Positions 34,187 through 45,075 of a stretch of 64,000 nt of DNA are shown piece after piece. This DNA comes from Sepiola atlantica (Eukaryota > Mollusca > Cephalopoda > Sepiida > Sepiolidae), in assembly GCA_963556195.1 (NCBI GenBank), contig OY744516.1, forward strand, positions 30,398,346 through 30,462,345, read 5' to 3'. The notes under the pieces are model-generated. The model saw nothing but the letters and a program-made list of their open reading frames with translations. It did no database searches and was not told where the DNA came from. The translations under genes and the position numbers were made by a program. Numbering within the stretch: position 1 is the first letter of the stretch; each line of letters begins with the position of its first letter.

Positions 34187-35817
34187 TCCAGATCGATAAT
34201 TAATTTTATTAGTCATTAATAGAGGAAAGGGAGTACCTTACCCCCCCTAAATTTCATGTACTCTTACTGCCACCCAAATATGAAGATACACATATTTAGC
34301 AGCACCATATACTCTGCAGTCAGATAATAAAATGTATTTACAAAAATGCGATACTGAAAAAGCAGTCAGTTTTATTGAGATTGTGTGTGGGAGTTGAAAG
34401 AATTAGATTGTTTGAGTGCAGTCTGATTTAAATGGGTGTGTGAGGCGAAGGGGGGGGGGGGTAACCCACTTGGAACATTTTTCTCTCTTCATATTTAAAG
34501 GTTAAAGAGAAAAATATGACTGATTCTATATTTAGATTATGCACAAAAGTTTATTTGTTTTGTTTTTTTTCCTAAGGGAATGGTTGGAAAACTTAAAATG
34601 TTTTTTAGAGGTCTTACTTGGTTTTCTTTACTTAAAATATAAAACAAAAACGATTAGCATTTTTTAATGTCTCATGAAACGAGCATTATATAAAATACTC
34701 TTAGGTTTTTCATCTTATGATGATATCCCATAACGTCAAGGGACGTCGTTGGGGAGTCTGGCAGATATTCATACGACTTCCCTCCACCTCACACGATCAT
34801 CAGCAATTCATACCACTTCTTTTACTGATAACCCTGTCGATTCCAGCACGTTGTCCGTCCATTGCTTTCTAGGGCGTCCTGGTCTGCGGGAACCATGTAC
34901 CGAACTTTGTAGCATGGTGTTCGCTAGAGTTTGATGCTGTAATACATTTTTCTTCTAGATTTACAAATTCAATTTTTGCAATTCTATCTTGTATATAGAT
35001 TCTTGCTCGACTCCATGGCCAACGTATGGTAAATGTATTGCTGGAAGTACTAGTGCTGTTTTAGAAGTTGTATTATATATATAATTGTAAAATTAAGCCT
35101 GCCAGATTTTAAGTTTGATTTAAATAACATTTTAAGCTGACAAATAAAAATTTGATTCTGACTAACCAATTTTTATTTGTTATTGTACCATGTTATTTGC
35201 AATAAAATAACATACTTTGCTATAATATATTTTTAAAAATCACTTATTTCGGCCTGTGGGACTTGTAATATAGACAACTTTCAATAAGTACATAAAAATA
35301 AGCTTACGTCAGTATTAATAACAAACATTTTCTCATTGATCCCACGATTAAATAACCAGTTACGTGTGTTTAGATTAAATATTACATTATTTTTTCTTGA
35401 AGTTATTTTTCTCTCTTAAACAAATGAACAAAACATTGTTCAAACGTATGCTTCAAGTGGAAACATCCTTTACTAAAAGAATAAAAATAATAAATTACGA
35501 AATAATAGGAAAATGAAAGCATGTTGAATGTTTTTCATGCAAGAAAAAATGTATCCAATAAAAAAAAATAGAATTTCTAAATGTGATATAAATTAAATAA
35601 AATGTATTTTTATATTCATTAATAAAAAGTAACATTTTATTTGACTGCAGAGTATACGGTGTTGCTAAAAATGTATCTTCCTATTTTGGTGATTTGGGTG
35701 GCAGTAAGAGTACATGAGATTTAGTGGGTACGGTCCTCCCCTTTCCTCTAGTAATGACTAATTAAAAAAAAAAAAATTATCGATCTGGACTTTATATAGT
35801 TAAAGTGATTAATGAGG
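34134..35817. mobile_element. 1.7-kb element with about 200-bp inverted ends
   Basis: Left end 34134-34340 and right end about 35625-35817 are inverted copies: CACTTTAACTATAT, CCAGATCGATAATT, ATTAGTCATTA(A/C)TAGAGG, CATGTACTCTTACTGCCACC and ATACTCTGCAGTC. (TA)n lies inside the left end at 34146-34183 and is nearly absent on the right. The interior has no transposase but hosts a LINE relic. Probably a non-autonomous foldback-type DNA element. Confidence 0.75.
34735..34930 (-). pseudogene. LINE C-terminal remnant nested in inverted-end element
   Basis: The minus strand reads SVHGSRRPGRPRKQWTDNV, LESTGLSVKEVV, stop, IADDRVRWREVV, stop, ISARLPNDVP. This is the RxGRPxxxW...DRxxWR segment at the extreme C-terminus of many LINE polyproteins. 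Both stops are TGA where the family usually has Arg, consistent with CGA to TGA decay at methylated CpG. Confidence 0.75.
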
Positions 35818-36369
35818 TTGACAATTATTTTTTTGTTTTCATAACAGAACGCATGTGGCAGATGCCATCTTTTGATGGCCTGTCAAAACGTGAGTGTCAG
35901 TAATGTATGTGAAAACTCACAGATAATGTGACGTGCTTAAGTGGAAACCACATCTGCCCTAGTGAGATGAGAATGGTGGAGGTCTTGGACTGCCAAAAGT
36001 GTTGAAGTTGGTGAAGGATAAGCATCCAGCCGTAAAACTGCCTTAAAAACTGTCTGGTCGAAATATGACTAGACAATCAGGCCCATCCTCATCAAAGGAT
36101 TAATTGTGGCCTGATTCAACAAATAAACCGGTGGATGAGACAAATTTAGGGTGAAAATGGAAAACATTTTTTATGTAGCGTTTCTTTATTAAGCTATTCC
36201 TGTCAATGAAATGGGCGAAAATCTCACTTTACTTTATATATAAGATATATATTTACCGAAATATTTCAATTAAGGTCACTTTACTTCCCCCCCACCCTTC
36301 ACACGATCGATGCTGAGTATATCTTTAGGCCCACCAAAAAAAGTAGGTATTATAAAATGTAAAAAGTTA
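35818..36369. other. No gene seen
   Basis: Unique AT-rich sequence; C-run near 36288-36295. Confidence 0.4.
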
Positions 36370-36480
36370 ATATGGTGTTCTGGGCTGGGAGCAAGAGGAT
36401 ATATGATTTCTCATTCAATCCTAGGCAATGTAGAATCTTCCTGCGTGGGCACAGACCCACATGATAATGTTGTATCCTCT
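36370..36480 (+). repeat. Repeat family R9, copy 1
   Basis: ATGGTGTTCTGGGCTGGGAG, AAGAGGATATATGATTTCTC and CAATCCTAGGCAATGT match blocks at 49405-49460 and 49585-49650. Confidence 0.55.
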
Positions 36481-36825
36481 TTAATCAAAATTAAACATGC
36501 TTATCCAACTACTCTGCTTAATGTAGTTTCAGAATATGCAGCGTGTCCATACGGTCGCTTTTACAATTTAAAAGATTTATTACAAATAAGATATTTGACC
36601 AGATTATTTTGGTTTTAATCAGTGTTTATAGAAGTTTTTGTTAATAAGATTTTTTATTTGAGATGTTAAGTAAACCCCTATAAAATGATTACTCAAGAGA
36701 AAACGCAACATTTTCAAATTCTTTATGGACACCCTGTATATGATTCGGGGGAAGGCGGGTCTATCTCCAAAACCCTGGGAGGGCTGCATGAACAAACAGA
36801 CAGGACATACAATTATATAGAAGAC

Positions 36826-36850
36826 TAGCTGTATTTACCTGGCGTTGTTC
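36826..36850 (+). repeat. CCCGGCGTTGCC motif, copy 3
   Basis: ACTAGCTGTATTTACCTGG then CGTTGTTCAAG. Confidence 0.45.
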
Positions 36851-37779
36851 AAGATGAAACAAAAATGGCAGACTGTTTTCGATAAATGTAAATTATATTT
36901 TTAATCTTTACTTTTGCAGAAGTCAATGGAAATAACTCATAACATGATTATTTCCCTTTAATGTATGAGAATATTTGGTGAGTAAAAGAAGTCTCCGATA
37001 TAACGGTTTCCTTTTATGGAATAAGTATTTTCAGAAAGAAACTGACATGAAATAAAATATATTCATACTAATAACAGTAGAAATAAAAAAAAAAATTAAG
37101 AAACAAAAAAAAAAAACAGGCTAGTTCGAATCCAGTATCGATATGTCAGATGGATTGCTATTTGGAAAAATTGCACAAGATAACTTTATATGTTAGGTAT
37201 AGTAGCAGATACACATATTCATACTATCAGGATCATGTGGAAACTGGTGCTTTCTGCATCAAGCTGTATAATGTACTGTTAATAATAATATTCCTTTTGA
37301 AATAATGTCTCTGAGGCTTAATACTATTAAGAAAAAAATTACTTTTCTGTGAAAATAATTGTCGTTGTCAGTTAAATTTTCTTTAAATAAAACGAATGTC
37401 TTTTTATTTATGTAAAATTGAAGAATTGAATTATTTTTTTAAGCAAATATTCTGTCTTACTGTAAAAATAATTGTCAGCTAAATATTCTTTGAATCAATA
37501 AAACCAATGTCACCTTTTGAAATGTATTTAAAATTGTTCTATTCAATAGGGCGACAAAAATTGATTTTAGAACAATTCATTTTAAAAATGGGTAAAATCG
37601 TTTTTTTTTACCTTAGCGACATCAGATTTAATCAGTCATCATAACAGACGATTTTTCTAAATGCATGTGAAAGGTGATAAGGTACATGCTAACAGGAAAT
37701 GCCTTAGCATATTATATCAACTCATGGGTAAACGATGAGTTCGAAGGGGTAAACATAATGCAATGAAAAATTGGAAAGG
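36851..37779. other. No gene seen
   Basis: AT-rich DNA. A tRNA B-box-like CTAGTTCGAATCCA occurs near 37122 without an A box at the right distance. Confidence 0.4.
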
Positions 37780-38030
37780 TTCTCTCCAAATATGATCTGA
37801 CGTAAGGATCAGATTTTCATTCTGCCTGATGAGATCTGTTTCTAACAGCTGTTGATCGATAACATCAACATGCCAGTTTCGAAGATTTTGTACATGTCTG
37901 AATAAATAAAAATAATCATATAAAAGCTCTATTTGATATTGAGCACTTTTTATAAGCCCGGTTGAAATTCTTTGGATTTTTATCCCGTGGATGTTTACTT
38001 TACCTGGATTACTATATATATATATAATCG
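37780..38030 (+). repeat. Repeat family R10, copy 1
   Basis: GGATCAGATTTTCATTCTGC, CTGATGAGATCTG, AACAGCTGTTGATCGATAAC, TTTTGTACATG, GAGCACTTTTTATAAG, TTTACCTGGATTACTATATA. Matches both arms of 48135-48535. Confidence 0.75.
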
Positions 38031-38655
38031 CCTATGAAAGAAACTGTTTAACTCTTCAAACTCATCGTTCGCCGATTCATGTTTGCATGATAAATATATC
38101 GCAAGAAAACGCTCCTCTCCTTTGAGCCTGTACCCTGGTAATTGCTAATGCCTCCAATAGCGAATCGACAGTAAGACTGATCAACAATCTGATGGTCAAA
38201 ATCCACTAGGCATCCATATTTTCCTCCCCCCCCCCCCCCATTTAATCTATTCATAATTTCGGATGGATGCTTAAAGATGGAGCGATTATTAAATCTTATT
38301 TATTTTCTCTCTTTCAAACAAATTCTTTTCTTGGTCAGAAAACCTATTAACAACCCAATGTTTTAACTGGTCGTACTTTTCAGATGGAGACCCATTTTGT
38401 CGAACAGGAGAGGGGGGGGTCTGTTCTATTTTGTTTTCGTGTTCTTTTATTTATTTACTTTCTTGCAAGTGTTTACAATGGCACGCACGAACAAATTGCA
38501 ATTAACCAACGCCATTTGTTGTTGTTGGTTGCAAATCGCTTTATTGATTTCACTCACCATATTTTATTGTTCGTTCATTTGTTCTCTGGCTTTTAAGCAA
38601 AGTGCTTTCCTATGGGGTAGGGGGGGGTCCTGAATTTTCCTAAGCTACTCACCAG
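38031..38655. other. No gene seen
   Basis: Unique sequence with C- and G-runs. Overlapping frames at 38384-38633 have no supporting motif. Confidence 0.4.
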
Positions 38656-38659
38656 ATCT

Positions 38660-38662
38660 CGT

Positions 38663-38740
<78 letters not shown>

Positions 38741-38745
38741 TCTCG
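38660..38745. repeat. (CT)n microsatellite
   Basis: CT repeat with scattered GTCT interruptions. Confidence 0.95.
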
Positions 38746-38904
38746 GTTGGGTCGCTTTTTACTTATCTTACTCGCCAACCCATATCCCAATGACTGTTGA
38801 ATGTTTTATCCCCGTTATTTACTCACCTGTTAAATGCATTAGGACTGCTCATAACTATTATTTATTTATAATTGGTTATTTTATGTCTAATGTTTTATTT
38901 TCAT

Positions 38905-39006
38905 CGCCGTCTCTCCCTCCCTCTCTGTCTCTCCCTCCCTCTCTGTCTCTCCCTCCCTCTCTGTCTCTCCCTCCCTCTCTGTCTCTCCCTCCCTCCCTCT
39001 CTGTCT
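38905..39006. repeat. CTCCCTCC/CTCTGT minisatellite
   Basis: About six units of CTCCCTCCCTCTCTGT (16 bp), the last with an extra CTCC. Confidence 0.95.
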
Positions 39007-39111
39007 ATGGTGATGGGCCAACAGTTGGCTCGAAATCATGTCTGTTCTTTTGCCTCTTCATTTGCAATCAGTATGATTTATCAACCATTTTCGAAGAACA
39101 TTGGCTTGACT

Positions 39112-39152
39112 GTCTTACGGCATATCAACACTGTTTGTGTTATTTAATGCTA
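39112..39152 (-). repeat. GGCAT/ATGCC hairpin module (inverted)
   Basis: TTACGGCATATCAACAC then GTGTTATTTAATGCTAA. The inner arms here are AACAC/GTGTT, a different but still complementary pair. Confidence 0.65.
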
Positions 39153-39694
39153 AAGCAATTTAACATATTGCATACGTCTATTTGAATATAATCATCCATC
39201 TGTTCCTTTAACTCGTCTTCAGTTGTATCACTATCATTCAGAAGTGTAGAAAGTTTACTTTTGGCAGTCCATAACTCTCTCTTCCCTTTGTCTTTTAGTC
39301 CTCACATTTTGAGAGCGATGTTTCTGACAAGGGGGGGGGGGATTGCTGTTTCTGGGTCGAAATCTATCCATATAACACTTATCGTTGGCTAGTTTTTGAC
39401 CTTGAAGTTTTTTAGCTCCTTACATCTAGTGGCTTCATGCCTTGTCTGGAGTGATTTCCATTTAAAAAAAAAAAAAAAAAAAAAAAATTATCAACATACC
39501 TCCACCCCTCACCCCGTCCTGTCTTGTGCAATAATTCATCTGAAAATCAACTATTTGTTTTTTTAACTCACAGGGGCTAAGTTTCTGACCTTACTTAAAC
39601 ATGCGATATTCAGACCATCCTCGCACAATATTTTCCCTCCCTTTATTTCATGTTGATTTATTTATTTATTTATTTTTTTTAGAATGTTGTACAT
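39153..39694. other. No gene seen
   Basis: Unique sequence with G-run near 39331-39340 and poly(A) 39463-39487. Confidence 0.4.
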
Positions 39695-39890
39695 ATTTAC
39701 TTACCTCCCCACGAGAGCATAGTTAGACACAAGGTTGCTTCTTAATGTGGGGAGAAGCAAGCTCTCCAGATAGGGACATTCTGGATTGGGATAAAAAATT
39801 TAATTATCTCGGTCTAGAAGGATTTCATTTGTTCTGTCCTCTGTCAGTGAACGAGGTGTCGTATCAGAATAGATACTACACTTTTATGTC
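39695..39890 (-). repeat. U2-headed SINE, copy 2
   Basis: In this orientation the tail is ACTTACCTCCCCACGAGAGC and AGTTAGACACAAGG, the middle GGACATTCTGGATTGGGA and GTCTAGAAGGATTTC, and the head ATCAGAATAGATACTACACT (complement of the U2 AGTGTAGTATCTGTTC region). Confidence 0.75.
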
Positions 39891-39944
39891 TGTAATGTTT
39901 TATTTCTCTTTCTATAACTTTTTATCGCTATCTCCCTATACAGT

Positions 39945-40060
39945 ATAATCACGCTGAGACGACGGTTTTTGTTAGATCACGAAAGTTAAGCGACATTAGG
40001 CCTGCCCAGTACAGATGGGTGACCATTTGGCAATACCAGGCGCTGTATGTGGAAGGAGAG
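39945..40060 (+). repeat. 5S rRNA-derived relic, copy 2
   Basis: ATCACGCTGAGACGACGGTT, AGATCACGAAAGTTAAGCG, AGGCCTGCCCAGTAC, ATGGGTGACCATTTGG and ATACCAGGCGCTGTATG follow 5S order. It lies immediately after the U2-headed SINE. Diverged, so not a working 5S gene. Confidence 0.75.
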
Positions 40061-40860
40061 CGAAACTTTCTTGCACAAAAATTTTAGAAATATAATTCCG
40101 AAAATGCCTCTAGTCAGTTATACTGAAGTACTTGCTAATCTATACGTGTGTTGACACAACGGAACCAACGCTGTCCTGTCTTGCTCTCAATCATGTGGCG
40201 AAGCTCTCCAGACAGTATGCTATCTTTTTTTTTTTTTTTTTATATAACTACACTTTGAAAGCCAAAAAAAAATGTCTTTTATGGAAATAGTGAATTTCTT
40301 TTTTATAAAGAATCTTCTATTTTCAATTCCCTTGAATTACGGTTTTATTGTGTCTCTTATTTGTCTCTTCTGGCAACAAGTTCTTTAGAAATTATCCAGG
40401 TGTTAATTCTCACAATTATTCTAGTTGATGACCATTTTTTTTTTTTTCCACAATATGTTCGTTATATGATGGCCATTGTCGGTCGGTCGGTTGGTTTGTC
40501 ATGTTTGTTTGAAAAAAGTATTTTTCATAGCTGAATCTGAAAATTGAATGGATGTGCACCTTAAGAATGGATCCTTGTTCTTTTTTTTCCCCCTCTGTGG
40601 TTCATGCAACATTTAACCCTTTTTTCTTTAGTGTCGAGACCCCAATTTCATTTTTTCAATGAAAAACGATTCAGACTTAAAGTGGGAGTAAAAGAGGAGT
40701 AGTGTTAGGGTGCACCATCAAATAAAGATATGGCTTGAATTGGTCTGAGACAAATGACTTTTCGCTTTTGTCAAGCGATAAATTGAAGTCAAAGAGGCTT
40801 TTTTTTCTTTTTGAACTGGGTGACCTTATGAACATGTAGGAGGAGCAAGGACTTTCATAG
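40061..40860. other. No gene seen
   Basis: Unique sequence with poly(T) 40224-40241. A possible continuation of the 5S SINE body is not recognisable against copy 1. Confidence 0.4.
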
Positions 40861-40863
40861 GTT

Positions 40864-40903
40864 ATTAATTATTATTATTATTTATTATTATTATTATTAT
40901 TCG
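40864..40903. repeat. (ATT)n microsatellite
   Basis: About 13 imperfect ATT units. Confidence 0.85.
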
Positions 40904-41129
40904 AGTTAGATTATCAAACTCCCCTCCCGCCCCAATCCTGTTCTTTTTGCAGGCCATATGTAACATACCCCTCCTAAATGGGCGGCTGTTATTGTTCCCC
41001 TTCCTCAAGCAAGGGTAAAACTGTTCTCTTCATTATTCCTTTTCTCGGTTAGCAGGTATATTCATGAAGGACAATGATTTTCATTTATTATTATACTAAA
41101 ACTGAGTTAATTAACCTTTGTTTCCCTAA

Positions 41130-41131
41130 GG

Positions 41132-41162
<31 letters not shown>
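41130..41162. repeat. (TA)n microsatellite
   Basis: Pure TA run adjoining the hairpin element. Confidence 0.9.
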
Positions 41163-41166
<4 letters not shown>

Positions 41167-41195
41167 TTAGGCAGCAAGTTGTTATTTATACAAGT

Positions 41196-41410
41196 TTCGT
41201 TAAAGACCATGAAGCTCTCTCGTTTTGCAATCTTTCTCGTTAATCTCTCAACGCAGCGAGCAATTTTGCGTTTCTCGCTTGGAGGATGGCCATGACACAA
41301 CGCTAGGTGCCACATACTAATTAACACCTGAGAACCGCAAAATTGCTCGCTGCGTCGAGAGATTAACGAGAAAGATTGCAAAACGAGAGAGCTTCATGGT
41401 CTTTAACGAA
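41196..41410. mobile_element. Near-perfect long hairpin (75-bp arms)
   Basis: Arms 41196-41270 and 41336-41410 are reverse complements over 75 bp with a single mismatch (CAACG versus CGACG, consistent with one CpG transition), separated by 65 bp. TA runs flank both sides. Transcription from either strand would give a long double-stranded hairpin. Probably a recent palindromic MITE; the near identity implies youth or gene conversion. Confidence 0.9.
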
Positions 41411-41875
41411 TATTGTATGTATATATTTATATATATATATGTATATATTTTAATTACACAAAATACACACTCAAATATTCCTCACGTTTGGGATTGAGTT
41501 ATGTTTGAAAAAAAAAACCTTCCATTTTAGTTGTTTTAATTAGCCATAATTTGTAATTAACTCACCAAGTGAACCATTATGTACTTACTAAGTTTCTGTC
41601 TATCACTTTGACCCCCTGCTCTTATTTTATGTTTATCACTCTCCCTTCATTATCTCTCTATTTCTTTGTTTATTAAGTCAAAGTTAATCAATTTCTCTCC
41701 TTTACCGCTTTTTTAAAACCTCTTTCATCTTTCTATATTGACAAAGAGAGACACCAAGATAAGAATATTAATATTATTATTGAACTCATAGCTGGAGAGA
41801 GGAAGAGATAACGAGCAGAAAGAGACTAATTTTGTCTTTTTATTTAAAGAAAATGTAACTGGCTTGCAAACTCAT
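41411..41875. other. No gene seen
   Basis: AT-rich unique sequence. Confidence 0.4.
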
Positions 41876-41879
41876 TATT

Positions 41880-41935
41880 TTCTTATTGGTTTAATGTCTG
41901 TTTTAAATGCGAGTATATGTTGGACAATTTCCAGA
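41880..41935 (-). repeat. LINE 3' UTR fragment
   Basis: TTGGTTTAATGTCTGTTTTA and ATGCGAGTATATG match the inverted LINE 3' UTR at 33157-33195. Confidence 0.5.
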
Positions 41936-42029
41936 TTCAAACAATTCCATTCGAGCTGAATGCATGATCGAACGCATCAGTTTTTCTAGTATAAAATATT
42001 TTATCTCGCATGCACATGTATATACTTAT

Positions 42030-42305
42030 AAGTGACTTCTGGCAGATCGTTCCCTCTCATAATGATACAAGTCAATCCGACCGAGGTATGGTCCTGTTCA
42101 GTCTTAAATCCACTATCCCAGGATTTACCTTCTCTCTTAGAAGGGGTTAGTTTATTGCTAATAGCCCGAGGCGCCTCTACCGGGGAATGCTGACGGGGAT
42201 ACTCAAGCATTTTTTTGTAGGCCAGAGTGCGCTTTTCCTAGTGCGCTGGCTTCTCAAAGCCAGGCATGACCTTGTGTCTAACCTCCTGGCAAGTAGGTAA
42301 ATAAT
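42030..42305 (+). repeat. U2-SINE superfamily member (opposite orientation)
   Basis: GGATTTACCTTCTC, TAGTTTATTGCTAATAG, GGCGCCTCTACCGGGGAAT are the complement of the core at 8709 and 50467. The tail CCTTGTGTCTAACCTCCTGG and AAGTAGGTAAATA matches copy 1 at 4240-4275. No U2 head is evident. Confidence 0.65.
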
Positions 42306-42414
42306 GTCTAATACAAAATTCTAGTAGATAGAAGTGCTTACATTTTTCTTCATAAACTTTGTTGCAACTGAAAACCCACTTCAAATCTTACTCATGTCAC
42401 ATAATCAGGCTAAC

Positions 42415-42635
42415 CAATCAAATGTACACTCCTAACCGAGCGCAAGAGGTCATCATATATATCTAATACACCAATTAAAAGGGAATCCAAGATGATTGCG
42501 ATAGTCGGTTGCATGGATGGGCCATCCAGTTCAAAGGCTGGGAGATGGTTACTACTTTTAAGACAAGCTAATGATAAAGGATCATTATTATGATAAAGAA
42601 GAAAATAGTAACAATGCTCCAAATACTAGTATCCC
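42415..42635 (-). repeat. Repeat family R7, copy 2 (inverted)
   Basis: GGGCCATCCAGTTCAAAGGC, GGGAGATGGTTACTAC and ACAAGCTAATGATAAAGG are complements of 30360-30470. Confidence 0.7.
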
Positions 42636-42710
42636 CCTCCTTCCCAAATTATAACAAATGGTTGAGTGCACCTGCTGGTGTTTCATTTCCTTGATTGATA
42701 AGTCTTTACT

Positions 42711-43022
42711 TTGTTTCCATTCGTTTTTATCTCTTTCAGATACGTTGTGAACCTTTCAGTTGGTCTGGATATTTTCTTTGAACATTACTTTTTTGTTCTT
42801 GTTAATGTCAATCAAGGCACTTATGAGGATGTTTTCAAATTGATATACATCCTAACAATAAATTCTATGCACAATATAACTATTGGGTCCCACCAATTCA
42901 GGAAGCCCCAATCTTTACACTTTCACCCTTTCAGTGTTTTCTATTCCAGAAGCAGCAGTATACCCCACCCCCCCGCAACGTATAACAATGAGGCTAGATA
43001 TAGTGAAATAGTATTGAACTAA
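42711..43022 (+). other. Unassigned 103-codon open frame
   Basis: A frame open from an ATG at 42711 crosses an acceptor-like site (ATCTCTTTCAG, ending about 42739). The product includes YVVNLSVGLDIFF and GTYEDVFKLIYIL. It contains a C-run (42967-42974) and no motif I recognise. The frame after the acceptor is not compatible with the phase of the exon at 4043. Most likely chance or an old transposon fragment. Confidence 0.15.
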
Positions 43023-43532
43023 ACCCCCACCAACTTAATGTTTACTGATGAACTTTTGTTCTTGCTATTGGGCATTAGTTCCATGCTGTGACCATCCGTT
43101 TTAAATTTCTCCCCTGTTGTCCTTACACCGAAGTTTTTCCCTTTGGGGCAGGGCTAGAGTACAGGTTTGTTTTATTATGTGCTGGGGTAGGTGAAGAAAG
43201 AACATTAGGTCTGTACTTATTGTTCCCCAAGCACACGTCATGCTCTAGTTAACCACTTATTAAATATGGATTGGTTATTGGGAGGGAGGGCATATGTAAA
43301 CCTTTCTTCTCCTCTTGCCCAGCCTCAACTCTACCCCCATAAATGCTTAGTCTCCCAATTTCAAATCCACCTTGCAGTTAAAGGTCCTTTCTACAATGAT
43401 AATTCGGTCTTCATCAGACATAAAAAACTGACTATTGCAATTGACAGAAGAGATCCTACTGTTAACTGCAATGGTTTCTTTTTTATTTATTCCGTTTGTC
43501 TGCCCCTTGTGTTTGTATCTTTCGTTTGGTAT

Positions 43533-43575
43533 CGTTTTACGGCATATCAACCTCAGTGGGTCATTTAGTGCTGAC
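43533..43575 (-). repeat. GGCAT/ATGCC hairpin module (inverted)
   Basis: TTTTACGGCATATCAACC ... GGGTCATTTAGTGC. Inner arms partly decayed. Confidence 0.6.
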
Positions 43576-43710
43576 CGAAAGTAAAATGATACAATCATTC
43601 TTCGTAATAATTCAGTTTGGCTTTGATTTTATTAGCATTCTTTGTAGACGAGAAGTTCGTAGCAAGTAGGTGGAGAGTTTGGATTACTTAAAGAATTCAA
43701 ACAAAAGTCC

Positions 43711-43860
43711 CTATTTACTTGCCTCCCCATGAGGGCAGTAAGGCATAAGGTCGGTTTTTAATGTGGATTTAATTTTGGATTGGGACAAAAATAAAAATTG
43801 CTTCCGCCTCGAAGGATTTCTCTTTCCCTGACAGAATAGAACAGATACTACACTTTGAAT
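43711..43860 (-). repeat. U2-headed SINE, copy 3
   Basis: TATTTACTTGCCTCCCCATG, GGCATAAGGTCGG, GGATTGGGACAAAAA, CCTCGAAGGATTTCTC, then head AGAACAGATACTACACTTTG. Confidence 0.75.
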
Positions 43861-43904
43861 TATTTATTTGCAAAAAAATAAAAATTAGTTCAAATTTTGA
43901 ACAA

Positions 43905-44115
43905 ATTAGGCACAAGGCCATCAAGTGTGGGGAGAAAATGGAGGTCGTTGGTCAACCTTTGTCTATTATATTTGTCTATCTTCTCTTAGCTAGAATCATT
44001 GCAATAATCACACTGCCACATTTATTCTGGAGGCCTTCCAACTTAAAATATCTCCAAAGTGTTAGTAAATTACACTTTGATTTCAGCCAAAAGGCCAAGG
44101 AATCAGAGGAACCTA
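43905..44115 (-). repeat. U2-headed SINE, copy 4 (most complete U2 5' end)
   Basis: The tail GCACAAGGCCATCAAG lies at the left. At 44070-44105 the minus strand reads CCTTGGCCTTTTGGCTG, then AAATCAAAGTG. U2 snRNA begins ATCGCTTCTCGGCCTTTTGG followed by CTAAGATCAAGTG, so the very 5' end of U2 is recognisable here. Confidence 0.75.
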
Positions 44116-44121
44116 CTAAAT

Positions 44122-44162
44122 CTGTTTTATGGCATATCAACTCCTTTTTAATTGTACAACAC
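44122..44162 (-). repeat. GGCAT/ATGCC hairpin module, half copy
   Basis: GTTTTATGGCATATCAACTC without the second arm. A further half copy (GTTGATATGCCATAAAA) lies at 44356-44373 on the + strand. Confidence 0.5.
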
Positions 44163-44815
44163 TGAAACACTTCATATTGTATGGGTCAGTATTACCGATT
44201 TCCAATGTTATTAGTGTGTAGTTGAACAAAAAAAGATTCAATAGGATTTGAACTCTGCATGGCCGAACCATAGTTTGCAGTTGTATCCATTCGGTCAATT
44301 ATGCCCCCCCCCCAAAAAAAAAACCTAAATATAATTTTTTTTTTCCCTCTATAGATGTTGATATGCCATAAAAGAAGGGGAAATCCTTTATCTTCAAATT
44401 CCATCTTTGATTGTTCGTTACTTCAGATTTTGAAACAATTCCAATTTTATTGTGTTGCTTTGTCTACAAGGGCTCTGTGAATGTATTTTTTTTTAATCCT
44501 TTGTGTTGCCCCCCCCCCCCATCCCCCAAGTAATATTTTCCAACCCTTGAATTCTACAGAATGTTTTTCCTTTCACTGTCTTTGTTCTATTTTTGTAAAC
44601 TAGAAAGTTTCTAATGTTTGTATCCCACACCCTTGTTACAGCTTTTCAAAAAACTATTTTATTCCACTTCCTAATCCATGAATAAATAAAGGGGGGGGGG
44701 GGGCAATCTAAAAATCTTCCACATATTAACCTTTATCTTAAACTTCCGAAAATAGAAATTTGTTTTTCCTGCCTTAGGTTTCTTTGATTGGAAGATGGTA
44801 TCTGAAAGTTCCAAA
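44163..44815. other. No gene seen
   Basis: Homopolymer C and G runs (44304-44312, 44510-44520, 44690-44703) in otherwise unique DNA. Confidence 0.4.
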
Positions 44816-44819
44816 ACTG

Positions 44820-44855
44820 TTCTTTCTCTCTCTCACTCTCTCACTCTCTCTCTCA

Positions 44856-44886
<31 letters not shown>

Positions 44887-45075
44887 TCACTCTCTCACTC
44901 TCTCACTCTCTCACTCTCTCACTCTCTCACTCTCTCACTCATGCTCGTGCACGCGCGCTCTCTCTCTCGTGCATGCTCGTGCACGCGCGCTCTTTCTCTC
45001 GTGCATGCTCGTGCACGCGCGCTCTCTCTCTCTCGTGCATACATGCTGTCTCTCTCGTGCTCTCTTAGTCTTTCT
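44820..45075. repeat. (CT)n / ACTCTCTC array and CGTGCACGCGCGC repeats
   Basis: CT microsatellite and ACTCTCTC units to about 44940, then three copies of a unit of about 32-44 bp containing CATGCTCGTGCACGCGCGCT. The alternating purine-pyrimidine GTGCACGCGCGC segments are Z-DNA-prone. Confidence 0.95.
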
